23,950 bases of DNA from a virus, in the IMG/VR virus record IMGVR_UViG_3300042691_000556, positions 1-23,950 of that record; one strand, written 5' to 3'. Every line of letters begins with the position of its first letter. Position 1 is the stretch's first letter. Under the pieces are notes generated by a model that saw only the letters and a program-made list of their open reading frames with translations, did not search any database and was not told the origin of the DNA. This document shows positions 16,221-23,365 of this stretch, piece by piece. The translations under genes and the position numbers were made by a program.

Positions 16221-18791
16221 ATGGCACTTTCTCGTATTGTGCTGAAAGGTACAGGCTCTACTAACACGTTTAACGTGGCCTTTACTCTCGGCTGGTTGAA
16301 CGAGTCTGATGTCACTTGCCAAGTTGCAGGTGAGGTTGATGGCTCCGGAAACCCGATCTACAGGACGATTACTTTCGTCACTCCTACTCAACTTGTTATC
16401 TCTGGCGCAGCGCCGGGTAACGACGTTGATGTAATCTTTACGCGTACTGTTCCGCGCGATGAACTTCTCGTTAACTTCAACGACGAAGACATCATGAACG
16501 AAGACAACCTGCAGCTTATGCAGACGCAGATGATCATGCTCGTCCACGAGGTGTTGGATGGTAGGTTTGAACGGTTCGATGCTGACGTTGACGTCGGCGG
16601 GTTCCAGTTCATTAACCTCCGTACTCCTGATGCAGATGAATTGGATCGAGCCGCTACTGTCGAGTACGTTAACGAGCGTATTGCGGACAATCAGGCTGTG
16701 GCTACTGCTGCTGCAGCTAGTGCTGCCGCTGCTGCGTCTAGTGCTAGTGCCGCTGGTACATCAGCTACAGCTGCTGCTACGTCAGCTACTGCGGCTGCTG
16801 GCTCTGCTACTACTGCGGCAGGGGCTGCTACCACTGCATTGAATGCAGCAAGCACTGCGGCGGACGCTGCTACTGATGCCGGTACGTCTGCAAGTCAGGC
16901 GTTCTCGTACAAGGGGTCTGCTGAGACTGCTGCTACTGCTTCCGCGGGTTCCGCGTCGGCTGCTGCCGGCTCTGCGAGCGCCGCTAGCGCCTCCCAAACT
17001 GCCGCCGCTGGTTCTGCCACGGCTGCTTCGGGATCGGCGTCTGCCGCCTCGACAAGCGCAGGAAACGCGGCTGCGTCTGCGACTGCTGCGGCGGGTTCCG
17101 CCACGGCGGCGAGCGGGTCAGCTACGGCTGCAAGTGGCTCTGCGAGCACTGCTACGACGCAAGCTACAAATGCTACGAACTCTGCTACGCTGGCTCAGAA
17201 GTGGGCTAACGAGGCAGAAGATGTAGTGGTTGCAAGTGGGCAGTACAGTGCGTACCATTGGGCTCAGAAGGCTGCGGACTTTGCTGCTGGCTCGGCGCTT
17301 ACTATCTCTTTCACGCCGTATGGAGGCATTGCTGCTACTAACGTACAGAACGCTATCCAGGAGCTTGAGGACGAGAAGGCGCCTAAGGCAAGTGCACAGG
17401 TCACTGGCAACTGGCGTTTCAACAAGACTGCTTCTGCAGAGGCTGTTGTAGACGTAAACAGTGACGCAGGTGGTCTTACGCCTGTGCAGGCTACTAGGTA
17501 CGCTGCTGGTGCAGGCTTTATCGGTCGACGTGCTAACGGCACGATCGCATCGCCTACTGCCGTTCTTAACGGCGAAGTTGTCGGTAACAACAACCTGCAG
17601 GGCTGGACTGGTTCTGCATGGAACGTTATGGGCGGTTTCCGTGTTGTAGCGAACATTGGTGCAGGCTTCGGCGGATACACGCAGATTACCGCGGCCGATC
17701 CTACGACGGGCGCTGCTGTACAGCAGATGTCTGTGTACCACAATCTTGTTACTACTGTCAGTGCGCTCACCGTTGGCGGTACACTTACTGCACCTGCGGG
17801 TACGTTCAATGGTCCTCTGCAGGTTGTAGGCGCTATTAATGGACGGCAGATTTACGTTTCGTACGGAGATATGTCGTCTGATCACGCTGTAGGCGCTGCC
17901 ATCTTTGGCGGTAACTTGCACGCTGCGTACAACGCTGGCAACGAGTACCGAACGTCCATCACGCACGGAAGCATAGGTTACGGTGCTATTCGTATTGGCG
18001 GCGGTGTGTTCCAGTACGCTGGTACATCCGGAGCTACGACTGCTAATGGCGTTGTTACTCCGACTTGGCACAATATCCTACACGCAGGCAACATCAGCAG
18101 CTATATCTCTGCTCCTGATTATCAGGCGTTCACTGCATCTGGTACGTGGACTAAGCCTGCAGGACTGACGGGTACCGAACTCGTAATGGTCGAGTTGTGG
18201 GGCGGCGGATCGGCCGGACGACAGAACGCTACTGATTGGCAGGCTACTGGTGGTCAGGGTGGTGAGTATCGTCAGATATTCATGCGTGCCGCTGAACTGT
18301 CAGCTACCGAGAGCGTTACTGTTGGTGCAGGTGGTACTGCTCCTACTGGCGTTGGCGGCAATTCTTCATTCAAGGGGATTGTAGCCGGCGGTGGTCAGGG
18401 TCCGCCTACTGCTGGTACTGCGGCTGCAGCAAACGGTGGTCGTACTGTCGGGGCGTTCTATTACGCACAGCCTCCACTGGCACTTGCATCGCAGGTGTTC
18501 TGCAGTCTTGCAGCAGGTGGCGAAGCCGGTGGACACGGTGCAATCGACGACGGAGCAGGTGCGCACGTTGTTGCAGGAAGCACTATCAACTCTGGTGCAG
18601 GCGGTGGATCGGCGAAGGCCGGTGGATCGTGGCGCACTGGTGGTACGTCTGTTCGAGGCGGTGCCGGTGGCACGTCGACGGGTACTACTGGTGGTGCAGG
18701 CTCTGCTCCCGGTGGTGGTGGTGCTGGTGGTACAACTACGGCTGGTGCCGGTGCGCGCGGTGAAGTGCGTATTACTGTGTTGAGGACGTAA
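16221..18791 (+). CDS. Tail fibre protein with T7 gp17 N-domain, Ala-rich shaft and Gly-rich tip
   Basis: This is the receptor-binding fibre, 856 aa (T7 gp17: 553). Residues 1-125 match the T7 fibre N-terminal domain that anchors to the tail nozzle, including V-P-R-D-E-L-L-V-N-F-N-D and L-Q-L-M-Q-T-Q-M. Residues about 158-325 are an almost uninterrupted Ala/Ser/Thr/Gly repeat region, likely a trimeric coiled or fibrous shaft. The segment I-A-A-T-N-V-Q-N-A-I-Q-E-L-E (about 370-383) is a common link motif of fibre proteins. Residues about 390-630 are beta-rich. From F-T-A-S-G-T-W-T-K-P-A-G (about 635) onward the chain is extremely Gly-rich with many GG and GGG turns, like Gly-rich receptor-binding tips of other phage fibres. 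AAGGAG at 16210-16215 gives the start. The next gene overlaps by one base. Confidence 0.93.
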   Translation: MALSRIVLKGTGSTNTFNVAFTLGWLNESDVTCQVAGEVDGSGNPIYRTITFVTPTQLVISGAAPGNDVDVIFTRTVPRDELLVNFNDEDIMNEDNLQLMQTQMIMLVHEVLDGRFERFDADVDVGGFQFINLRTPDADELDRAATVEYVNERIADNQAVATAAAASAAAAASSASAAGTSATAAATSATAAAGSATTAAGAATTALNAASTAADAATDAGTSASQAFSYKGSAETAATASAGSASAAAGSASAASASQTAAAGSATAASGSASAASTSAGNAAASATAAAGSATAASGSATAASGSASTATTQATNATNSATLAQKWANEAEDVVVASGQYSAYHWAQKAADFAAGSALTISFTPYGGIAATNVQNAIQELEDEKAPKASAQVTGNWRFNKTASAEAVVDVNSDAGGLTPVQATRYAAGAGFIGRRANGTIASPTAVLNGEVVGNNNLQGWTGSAWNVMGGFRVVANIGAGFGGYTQITAADPTTGAAVQQMSVYHNLVTTVSALTVGGTLTAPAGTFNGPLQVVGAINGRQIYVSYGDMSSDHAVGAAIFGGNLHAAYNAGNEYRTSITHGSIGYGAIRIGGGVFQYAGTSGATTANGVVTPTWHNILHAGNISSYISAPDYQAFTASGTWTKPAGLTGTELVMVELWGGGSAGRQNATDWQATGGQGGEYRQIFMRAAELSATESVTVGAGGTAPTGVGGNSSFKGIVAGGGQGPPTAGTAAAANGGRTVGAFYYAQPPLALASQVFCSLAAGGEAGGHGAIDDGAGAHVVAGSTINSGAGGGSAKAGGSWRTGGTSVRGGAGGTSTGTTGGAGSAPGGGGAGGTTTAGAGARGEVRITVLRT

Positions 18792-19201
18792 TGCGGTTTG
18801 CTATCGTTGACGAAGGCGTCGTTATTAATATCGTGCTTGTTGATCCGGAGAGTGGGTGGACCCCCGACTCCGGGTCGATGTACGAGCTAGACGACACCTC
18901 TCTAGTGTCTATCGGGTGGTCTCTTGCAGACGGTGTGTTTACTCCACCTGCTCCTGCTGTAGAACCTGTCCCGCAATCAATCACCCCGCTACAGGCCCGT
19001 AAGGGACTTCGAGCGTCGGGTCTTAAACCAATGGTGGATGCGTACATTTCTACACTGCCCGAAGAGGATCAGGAGGAATGGGAATACGCTCTTGAAATCA
19101 GGCGTGATAGCCCGATCATCGCTGCGTCTGCTGCGCTTCTACCGACGCCTCTAACGGAGGAAGAGGTCGATGAGTTGTTCAGGCAGTGGTCTAAGCTCTA
19201 A
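18791..19201 (+). CDS. Probable tail fibre assembly/chaperone-like protein (136 aa)
   Basis: The 136-aa product directly follows the fibre gene (TAATG overlap at 18791), the usual place for a fibre chaperone. Residues 1-50 are a small beta-rich unit (F-A-I-V-D-E-G-V-V-I-N-I-V) as seen at the start of several fibre assembly proteins, followed by a Pro-rich spacer (about 54-66). Residues 68-136 contain the widespread phage pattern I-T-P-L-Q-A-R-K-G-L-R-A-S-G-L, then W-E-Y-A and R-R-D-S-P-I-I-A-A, ending in a helix with E-E-E-V-D-E-L-F-R. I know this C-terminal unit from proteins next to phage tail genes, but its exact role is not settled. GAGGA at 18782-18786 (in the fibre coding end) may be the ribosome site. 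Confidence 0.72.
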   Translation: MRFAIVDEGVVINIVLVDPESGWTPDSGSMYELDDTSLVSIGWSLADGVFTPPAPAVEPVPQSITPLQARKGLRASGLKPMVDAYISTLPEEDQEEWEYALEIRRDSPIIAASAALLPTPLTEEEVDELFRQWSKL

Positions 19202-19211
19202 GGAGAATACC

Positions 19212-19388
19212 GTGCATGAAAACATCGAAAGCACTGTCTCGTATATTGTCGCTGTAATGAGTATTGCTTTCGGGTATCTGCTCACGGTGGCTCCGGCAGT
19301 TGCTTCTATTGGCGGTCTAGTCCTGCTTGCGCTTCGTCTGTACGTTGACGGCAAGCGGGCTGTAAGGACGTGGAAGGGCCATGAGTAA
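19212..19388 (+). CDS. Holin, class II type (58 aa)
   Basis: This small membrane protein probably forms the lysis pore. GTG 19212 is chosen because GGAG at 19202-19205 lies 6 bases upstream; the nearby ATG 19216 is out of frame. The 58-aa product has a short polar N-terminus, two hydrophobic stretches (about 11-27 and 30-45) separated by only A-P-A, and a basic C-terminus (K-R-A-V-R-T-W-K). That is the pattern of a small holin. T7 gp17.5 (67 aa) sits at the same place, after the fibre and before small terminase. The gene overlaps the next by 8 bases. Topology with two short helices or one long helix cannot be decided here. No endolysin or spanin lies beside it. Confidence 0.82.
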   Translation: MHENIESTVSYIVAVMSIAFGYLLTVAPAVASIGGLVLLALRLYVDGKRAVRTWKGHE

Positions 19389-19701
19389 AGGTGCAGCATC
19401 CGAAACGGAACTTGGTGCACTTCACAAGAAGGTTGCCACGGTTCTAGGCAAGGTCCTCGACAACGTGGACAAGGCCCAGGAGGCGTACAGCCATCTTGAC
19501 TTTGAAGTGGTGGACTACGTTCCGCCGCCGGAAGTACCGGCGTCGGTACTAACCGTAGCCACTAAGTTTCTGAACGACAACAAGATCACTTGCCAGCCAG
19601 AGGAGTCTGCTGAGTTGAGTGACCTTGAGCGCAAGCTGGCTAATAACCGGCAGAAGCGCAGACAGGTGGGCAACGTTGTCCACTTGACCGATGATGAGTG
19701 A
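19381..19701 (+). CDS. Small terminase subunit (T7 gp18-like)
   Basis: This is a 106-aa protein directly before the large terminase in the T7 order (T7 gp18: 89 aa). It recognises phage DNA or regulates the motor. The N-terminal half is an amphipathic helix (residues 10-40), then a linker with P-P-P-E-V-P (about 49-54), a second helical segment, and a charged C-terminal helix rich in Lys/Arg ending in acidic residues. The E-V-P-A-S-V-L-T-V-A-T-K-F-L segment (about 51-64) matches the general style of podovirus TerS, but sequence evidence alone is thin. The ATG lies inside the holin coding end, so its ribosome site may be the AAGG within that gene; translation is likely coupled. Confidence 0.8.
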   Translation: MSKGAASETELGALHKKVATVLGKVLDNVDKAQEAYSHLDFEVVDYVPPPEVPASVLTVATKFLNDNKITCQPEESAELSDLERKLANNRQKRRQVGNVVHLTDDE

Positions 19702-19708
19702 TCATCCA

Positions 19709-19728
19709 GGCCCCTCTCCGGAGGGGTC
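19709..19728 (+). other. Intergenic hairpin between terminase genes, UCCG loop
   Basis: Arms GGCCCCTC (19709-19716) and GAGGGGTC (19721-19728) make 8 bp with one G:T pair around TCCG, again a UNCG-class loop as at 16161-16180. No T run follows. The 3' arm contains the only ribosome-site-like sequence for the in-frame GTG 19732, so the hairpin would hide it and favours ATG 19756. Confidence 0.62.
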
Positions 19729-19755
19729 TCAGTGACTACTAATCTAGGAGGTTTC

Positions 19756-21621
19756 ATGGCAGTAGTTCGTGAGACCCATGAAGAGGCCATCAAACGGTGG
19801 CAAGACCTGGAACTTCTCCAGCAGGAGTACCGGGAGTTCTCGACGTTCCTAGTGGACGTTATCGAGGGCTTCATGGGGTTCAAATGCTCAGATATCCAGC
19901 TTGACATCGGAGACTATGTTTCCAACGGCCCGCAGTACCGAATGGTACAGGCGCAGCGTGGTCAGGCTAAGACTACAATTACAGCTGCGTACGCTGTGTG
20001 GAGGATCATTCACGATCCAACTACGCGTGTGCTGATTATCTCGGCCGGCTCCGATATGGCTACCGAGATTGCGAACTGGATCATTCAGATCATCAATGGT
20101 ATGGAAGTGCTAGAGTGTCTGCGTCCGGATAGGACTGCAGGCGACCGTTCATCGGTCACGGCCTTCGATATCCACTACAGTCTGAAAGGCCCTGAGAAGT
20201 CTGCTAGCGTCACCTGTCTTGGCATCACGTCGAACATGCAGGGTAAGCGCGCTGACCTTCTTATCGCAGACGACATCGAGTCCGCCAAGAACAGCCAGAC
20301 GGCTACTCAGCGGGCGCGACTGCATCACCTTACGCTGGACTTCTCATCGATCAACTCGACTGGTGATATTGTCTGGCTTGGTACTCCGCAGTCTATCGAC
20401 AGCGTGTACAACGGGCTTCCAAGCCGCGGTACGTCTATCCGTGTGTGGCCGGGCCGGTATCCTACTGAAAAGGAGATGCCGGACTACGAGGGCTTCCTTG
20501 CTCCGCTCATCCTAGAGCGCATCAAGAAGAACCCTACGCTACAGTCTGGTGGCGGCCCTACCGGCGAGCGTGGTAAGCCTGTCGACCCGATCCTTCTACC
20601 GGAAGCAGTGCTTACGAAGAAAGAGATTGACCAGGGTGCGTCGTACTTCCAGTTGCAGCATATGCTCAGCACGAAGTTGTCGGACCAAGACCGCTACCCG
20701 CTCAAGCTGATGAACGCACGGTTCCTCGGCTTTGATGTCGAGAGTAAGCGGGCTCCAATGGTGCTCAACTTTGTTCGTACAGACGCTAACCGGATCAAGT
20801 GGCCGGAGGGGCATGTGCTCAAGGATCAGATGTTCCGTGTACAGGACGTCTCCGAGCACGCCGACATGCAGGGTTGGCATATGTACGTTGACCCCTCCGG
20901 CGGTGGTAAGAACGGTGACGAAATCGCTTACGCTATCACAGGCTTCTTGGCTGGACGTGTGTTCCTTGCCGAGTGCGATGGTATGCCGGGTGGTTTCACT
21001 GAGACCCAGTACAGCTGGCTTACTACAGCCTGCATCAAGTGGCGCCCTAAGGTGATCCACATTGAAAAGAACTTCGGCAATGGTGCATTCGCTGCATCGT
21101 GGCTGCCGCATCTTCGTGCTGCTCAGGCGACCCTAGGTCTCCAGAACAATGACATCGAAGAAGTGTGGGAAAGCGGACAGAAAGAACTGAGAATTATCGA
21201 TGTTCTTGAGCCTATGATCGGATCGGGTAAGTTCGTCGTGTACGAAGACCTGTTGCGGCTCGATTGGCTCCGCTGTCAGAAGTACCCGAGTGATATACGG
21301 CAAACCTACAGCCTATTCTGGCAGATGGCCCGTATTACTCGTGATAAAGGTGCCCTTATTCATGACGATAGGCTTGATGCTGTCGCTGGATCAGCCCGAT
21401 ACTGGGCCGAGGCTCTTGCACAGGACTCCGAAAAGGTCGTTGCTGCGCAGAAGCGGGATGAATGGGCCAAAATGCAAGCAAATCCCCTTGGAAATGGACG
21501 CCCGCTGCCCACTGCAGGTCAGTACGCGTCGGTTCCGAACGCTTTGCACCGTCATAGCCTTGGTGATACCGGGCATTTGGCGCGTGTACGGGCGTCTGTT
21601 TCTAATTTACGGAGGTTCTAA
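19756..21621 (+). CDS. terL: Terminase large subunit (T7 gp19-like)
   Basis: This is the DNA packaging motor with ATPase and nuclease domains. From ATG 19756 (AGGAGG at 19746-19751) it has 621 aa; T7 gp19 has 586. Visible motifs, numbered from this ATG: Walker A-like A-Q-R-G-Q-A-K-T-T (about 66-74), corresponding to the R-G-I-G-K-S loop of T7; Walker B L-L-I-A-D-D-I-E (about 168-175); a coupling motif W-L-G-T-P-Q (about 207-212); and the RNase H-like nuclease acids in Y-V-D-P-S-G-G-G-K (Asp379), I-H-I-E-K-N-F-G (Glu437) and H-D-D-R-L-D-A-V (Asp537/538). The last 60 residues are basic and variable. GTG 19732, eight codons upstream, is a less likely start. The stop shares TAATG with the next gene. 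Confidence 0.97.
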   Translation: MAVVRETHEEAIKRWQDLELLQQEYREFSTFLVDVIEGFMGFKCSDIQLDIGDYVSNGPQYRMVQAQRGQAKTTITAAYAVWRIIHDPTTRVLIISAGSDMATEIANWIIQIINGMEVLECLRPDRTAGDRSSVTAFDIHYSLKGPEKSASVTCLGITSNMQGKRADLLIADDIESAKNSQTATQRARLHHLTLDFSSINSTGDIVWLGTPQSIDSVYNGLPSRGTSIRVWPGRYPTEKEMPDYEGFLAPLILERIKKNPTLQSGGGPTGERGKPVDPILLPEAVLTKKEIDQGASYFQLQHMLSTKLSDQDRYPLKLMNARFLGFDVESKRAPMVLNFVRTDANRIKWPEGHVLKDQMFRVQDVSEHADMQGWHMYVDPSGGGKNGDEIAYAITGFLAGRVFLAECDGMPGGFTETQYSWLTTACIKWRPKVIHIEKNFGNGAFAASWLPHLRAAQATLGLQNNDIEEVWESGQKELRIIDVLEPMIGSGKFVVYEDLLRLDWLRCQKYPSDIRQTYSLFWQMARITRDKGALIHDDRLDAVAGSARYWAEALAQDSEKVVAAQKRDEWAKMQANPLGNGRPLPTAGQYASVPNALHRHSLGDTGHLARVRASVSNLRRF

Positions 21622-21995
21622 TGGCCGATGCGGCTACGGACGACACTATTGCTCCCAAGACTGTCCATAATCCGGGCGTCGTGACGAATGATCAGCTTAA
21701 GGAACTGCTTGGCAAGGTTACTGACAACCCTGCTACGCTTGAGTTTCCGACCGATCGTTGGGGCTTTACGTCCGAAATCAAGAAAGTCGTACTGAAGCGA
21801 GCTGCTTCGGTCCGCGGGCAGGAAGACAAGCATAGTATGCTACTGGCTACTATGGCTATTCTGATGGCTCATATCAAGGCTCGATACCCGAAAGACAAAG
21901 AGCGGTTTGCTCAGATGCTTGCTGATGTCGAAGCTGCTGCACAGGAGCGTGCTCCTCGTGAACGTGTCTCCGCCCCGGCTATTGCCGAGGGTTAA
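21621..21995 (+). CDS. Hypothetical protein after terminase (124 aa)
   Basis: The 124-aa product is not recognised. ATG 21621 overlaps the terminase stop (TAATG), with GGAGG at 21611-21615. The N-terminal 30 residues are polar and likely disordered; residues 22-115 are mostly helical with conserved-looking W-G-F-T-S-E-I-K-K-V-V-L-K-R-A; the last 20 residues are Ala/Glu/Pro-rich. There is no membrane segment. Coupled translation with the large terminase suggests a late role, perhaps in packaging or the virion, but the position is the only hint. Confidence 0.82.
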   Translation: MADAATDDTIAPKTVHNPGVVTNDQLKELLGKVTDNPATLEFPTDRWGFTSEIKKVVLKRAASVRGQEDKHSMLLATMAILMAHIKARYPKDKERFAQMLADVEAAAQERAPRERVSAPAIAEG

Positions 21996-22020
21996 TTTAC
22001 AGACCAACAAGGAGGTCTAA

Positions 22021-22398
22021 ATGCCTGTTACTTCTCGTGTTGCCTATTGGCGTCGTGGCTCTGGTCCGGTCAAGCGCAAGATGACTCTTGGCCGCGTTAC
22101 TGCGAACAAGGAAGTCACTCTGCCCGGTAACTGCGTGCTGGAGCGTGCTGTTGTGTTTAACAACGGTGCTGTCAACCAGGCTGCTGTTACGATCGGTACT
22201 GCTGCCGCTGGTACTCAGTTCTCGGCTGGTGCCCAGGTGAATGCCGGTAATACCGGCGTGTTCAATGCTACGGCTGTTCAGCCGCTCCGTACTGATCGTA
22301 CGGTGTACGTCGAGTCGGCTGCTTGGCAGACCGGCGTGTTCGTTGTGCTTGAGTACACCGAGTACCCGCCTACTGACGATAACTCGGGCCTGCACTAA
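22021..22398 (+). CDS. Hypothetical beta-rich protein, possible virion decoration protein (125 aa)
   Basis: The start is very well supported by AAGGAGG at 22010-22016, the strongest ribosome site in the window, so it is probably made in quantity. The 125-aa product is rich in Val, Thr, Ala and Asn with little helix-forming character; alternating patterns such as V-T-L-P-G-N-C-V-L-E-R-A-V-V-F-N-N-G (about 32-49) suggest a beta sandwich. Residues 60-85 are Gly/Ala/Asn-rich, and the end (residues 95-115) again has beta strands. A small, abundant, beta-rich late protein without membrane segment or enzyme motif would fit a head decoration or minor tail protein, but this is inference and no family is recognised. 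Confidence 0.82.
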   Translation: MPVTSRVAYWRRGSGPVKRKMTLGRVTANKEVTLPGNCVLERAVVFNNGAVNQAAVTIGTAAAGTQFSAGAQVNAGNTGVFNATAVQPLRTDRTVYVESAAWQTGVFVVLEYTEYPPTDDNSGLH

Positions 22399-22413
22399 TG
22401 TCCGGATCGGGCA

Positions 22414-22524
22414 CCTAGCAACCCGCTAGGAGGCTCGCTGACGCCCGTTGTTCCTGCCGGGTGGGTCTATATGGCTCACCCGGTGAACAGCCGTGCTACC
22501 CTAGTTTCCGGCCCGGCGTGGGCC
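22414..22524 (+). other. Three successive hairpins in the 146-base gap before the last gene
   Basis: Hairpin 1: CCTAGC (22414-22419) and GCTAGG (22425-22430), loop AACCC. Hairpin 2: CCGGGTGGGTC (22457-22467) and GGCTCACCCGG (22473-22483), 11 bp with two wobble pairs and loop TATAT. Hairpin 3: GGCCC (22510-22514) and GGGCC (22520-22524), loop GGCGT, followed by TAATTTT, a weak terminator-like end. No open frame with a ribosome site lies here. This could be a structured leader for the 33-aa gene, a terminator array, or a small RNA. Confidence 0.55.
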
Positions 22525-22544
22525 TAATTTTCAGGAGGTCTTCC

Positions 22545-22646
22545 ATGGTGACGTGGGCTGCTCTCGGCGGGATTGCTCTGGCGCTCGCCTGTATGTATGT
22601 TCTGTTTAAGCTGCTGGAGACAGTGGCTAGTGCGTTTAAGCATTGA
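22545..22646 (+). CDS. Small single-pass membrane protein (33 aa)
   Basis: ATG 22545 has a near-ideal ribosome site (AGGAGG at 22533-22538, 6 bases upstream). The 33-aa product has one clear hydrophobic helix (W4 to about L22: A-A-L-G-G-I-A-L-A-L-A-C-M-Y-V-L-F-K-L-L) and a short C-terminus ending K-H. It is the last gene before the gene-free right end. A second small membrane protein in a phage that already encodes a 58-aa holin could be an auxiliary holin, antiholin or exclusion peptide; nothing in the sequence decides. It is too short for homology recognition by eye, and the call rests on the ribosome site and composition. Confidence 0.65.
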   Translation: MVTWAALGGIALALACMYVLFKLLETVASAFKH

Positions 22647-22663
22647 TAGGATCATTGATTAAC

Positions 22664-22793
22664 TCTCGTGTACAGGACTGGTTCAAAAAATTGGTGAAAT
22701 TTTGCGTAGGGGTATCCAACAGAAGCCAGCCGCGATTTCCCCCATGGCCCCTTTGCTTATTCCTGCATTTTAAGCCTGAGCCTGTACGCGAGA
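22664..22793. repeat. Long-range 13-bp inverted repeat after the last gene
   Basis: TCTCGTGTACAGG (22664-22676) and CCTGTACGCGAGA (22781-22793) are inverted copies with one mismatch, which in RNA would be a T:G pair. They enclose 104 bases. It could close a large stem loop in the late transcript or mark a site used in DNA processing. Confidence 0.5.
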
Positions 22794-22901
22794 CTATCAC
22801 TTGCTTCTAGGTTGTGTCAAGCCGGTCGCATCTATCTACGCTTGCAATCCTACTCTATTTCTCTGCATATCAGCCCTGCATCCAATACCTGTGAATAGCC
22901 T

Positions 22902-22913
22902 AGGGTATACCCT
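22902..22913. repeat. 12-bp perfect palindrome
   Basis: AGGGTATACCCT is a perfect palindrome in gene-free DNA, 100 bases before promoter motif copy 3. It may be a protein binding site. Chance cannot be excluded in 1.3 kb. Confidence 0.35.
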
Positions 22914-23011
22914 TTACAAATAGCATTGCTTGAATTAGTCGCGCGCGCCTGTTCTCTTTCCTAGACATAAAGCCTTCTTAACCGATTGGTTATGTAAAAG
23001 CCTTTCGCATC

Positions 23012-23030
23012 CCTTCATATGTGGACTAGA
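23012..23030 (+). promoter_or_regulatory. Candidate phage RNA polymerase promoter, copy 3 (right end)
   Basis: CCTTCATATGTGGACTAGA matches the capsid and tail fibre copies over CCTTC-TAT-TGGA and is oriented the same way, but has no gene close downstream. T7 carries promoter phiOR near its right end, used in replication and packaging rather than for a gene. This copy is the most diverged of the three. Confidence 0.5.
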
Positions 23031-23046
23031 TAAAGCCGGTATCGGT

Positions 23047-23081
23047 TTAACTGGTAGAGTTAAGACTAGCCTACTAGCTAG
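23047..23081 (+). other. Two adjacent hairpins just after promoter motif copy 3
   Basis: TTAAC (23047-23051) pairs with GTTAA (23059-23063) around TGGTAGA, and CTAGC (23066-23070) with GCTAG (23077-23081) around CTACTA. A transcript starting at the motif would fold here within its first 60 bases. The first hairpin looks like a tRNA D-arm, but no complete tRNA can be folded. Confidence 0.4.
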
Positions 23082-23145
23082 CTAAGACTACTGGATAGAA
23101 TAGATACACACTGTACTAAGCCCCTCTAGTAATCCGATCTTTGAT

Positions 23146-23162
23146 ACTAGGCCATGCTGATT
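23146..23162 (+). repeat. 17-base direct repeat, copy A
   Basis: ACTAGGCCATGCTGATT matches 23496-23512 at 16 of 17 bases. The copies lie exactly 350 bases apart. Copy B overlaps the -10 box end and start point of the sigma70-like promoter; copy A lacks a matching -35 box. Confidence 0.5.
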
Positions 23163-23365
23163 TAATACAGATAGCTAGTCTGATAGAATACTAGATGACT
23201 ACATGAAGCTATATGAAACTGGCTCTAGATACATAGATACAACCGATAGTTAGTATAGCTTACGGCTCTACAACCTAGCTGCTATCAATCTGGTCTAATC
23301 GACCTATAGCTAAGTGATTGATATAGCTAGAGAAACTAGTGACAAATCAGTCAATAAATAGGCTC

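Noticed and set aside
19732-19755. GTG 19732 as start of the large terminase
   Set aside because: Its ribosome site is in the 3' arm of a hairpin; ATG 19756 has AGGAGG in the open.
22397-22417. Six-codon frame overlapping the stop of the 125-aa gene (TAATG)
   Set aside because: It ends after six residues (MSGSGT) and has no supporting signal.
23035-23105. tRNA-like stretch with GCCGGT and a D-arm-like hairpin containing TGGTAGA
   Set aside because: The second hairpin has a 6-base loop, no T-arm (GGTTC type) follows, and no acceptor stem closes.
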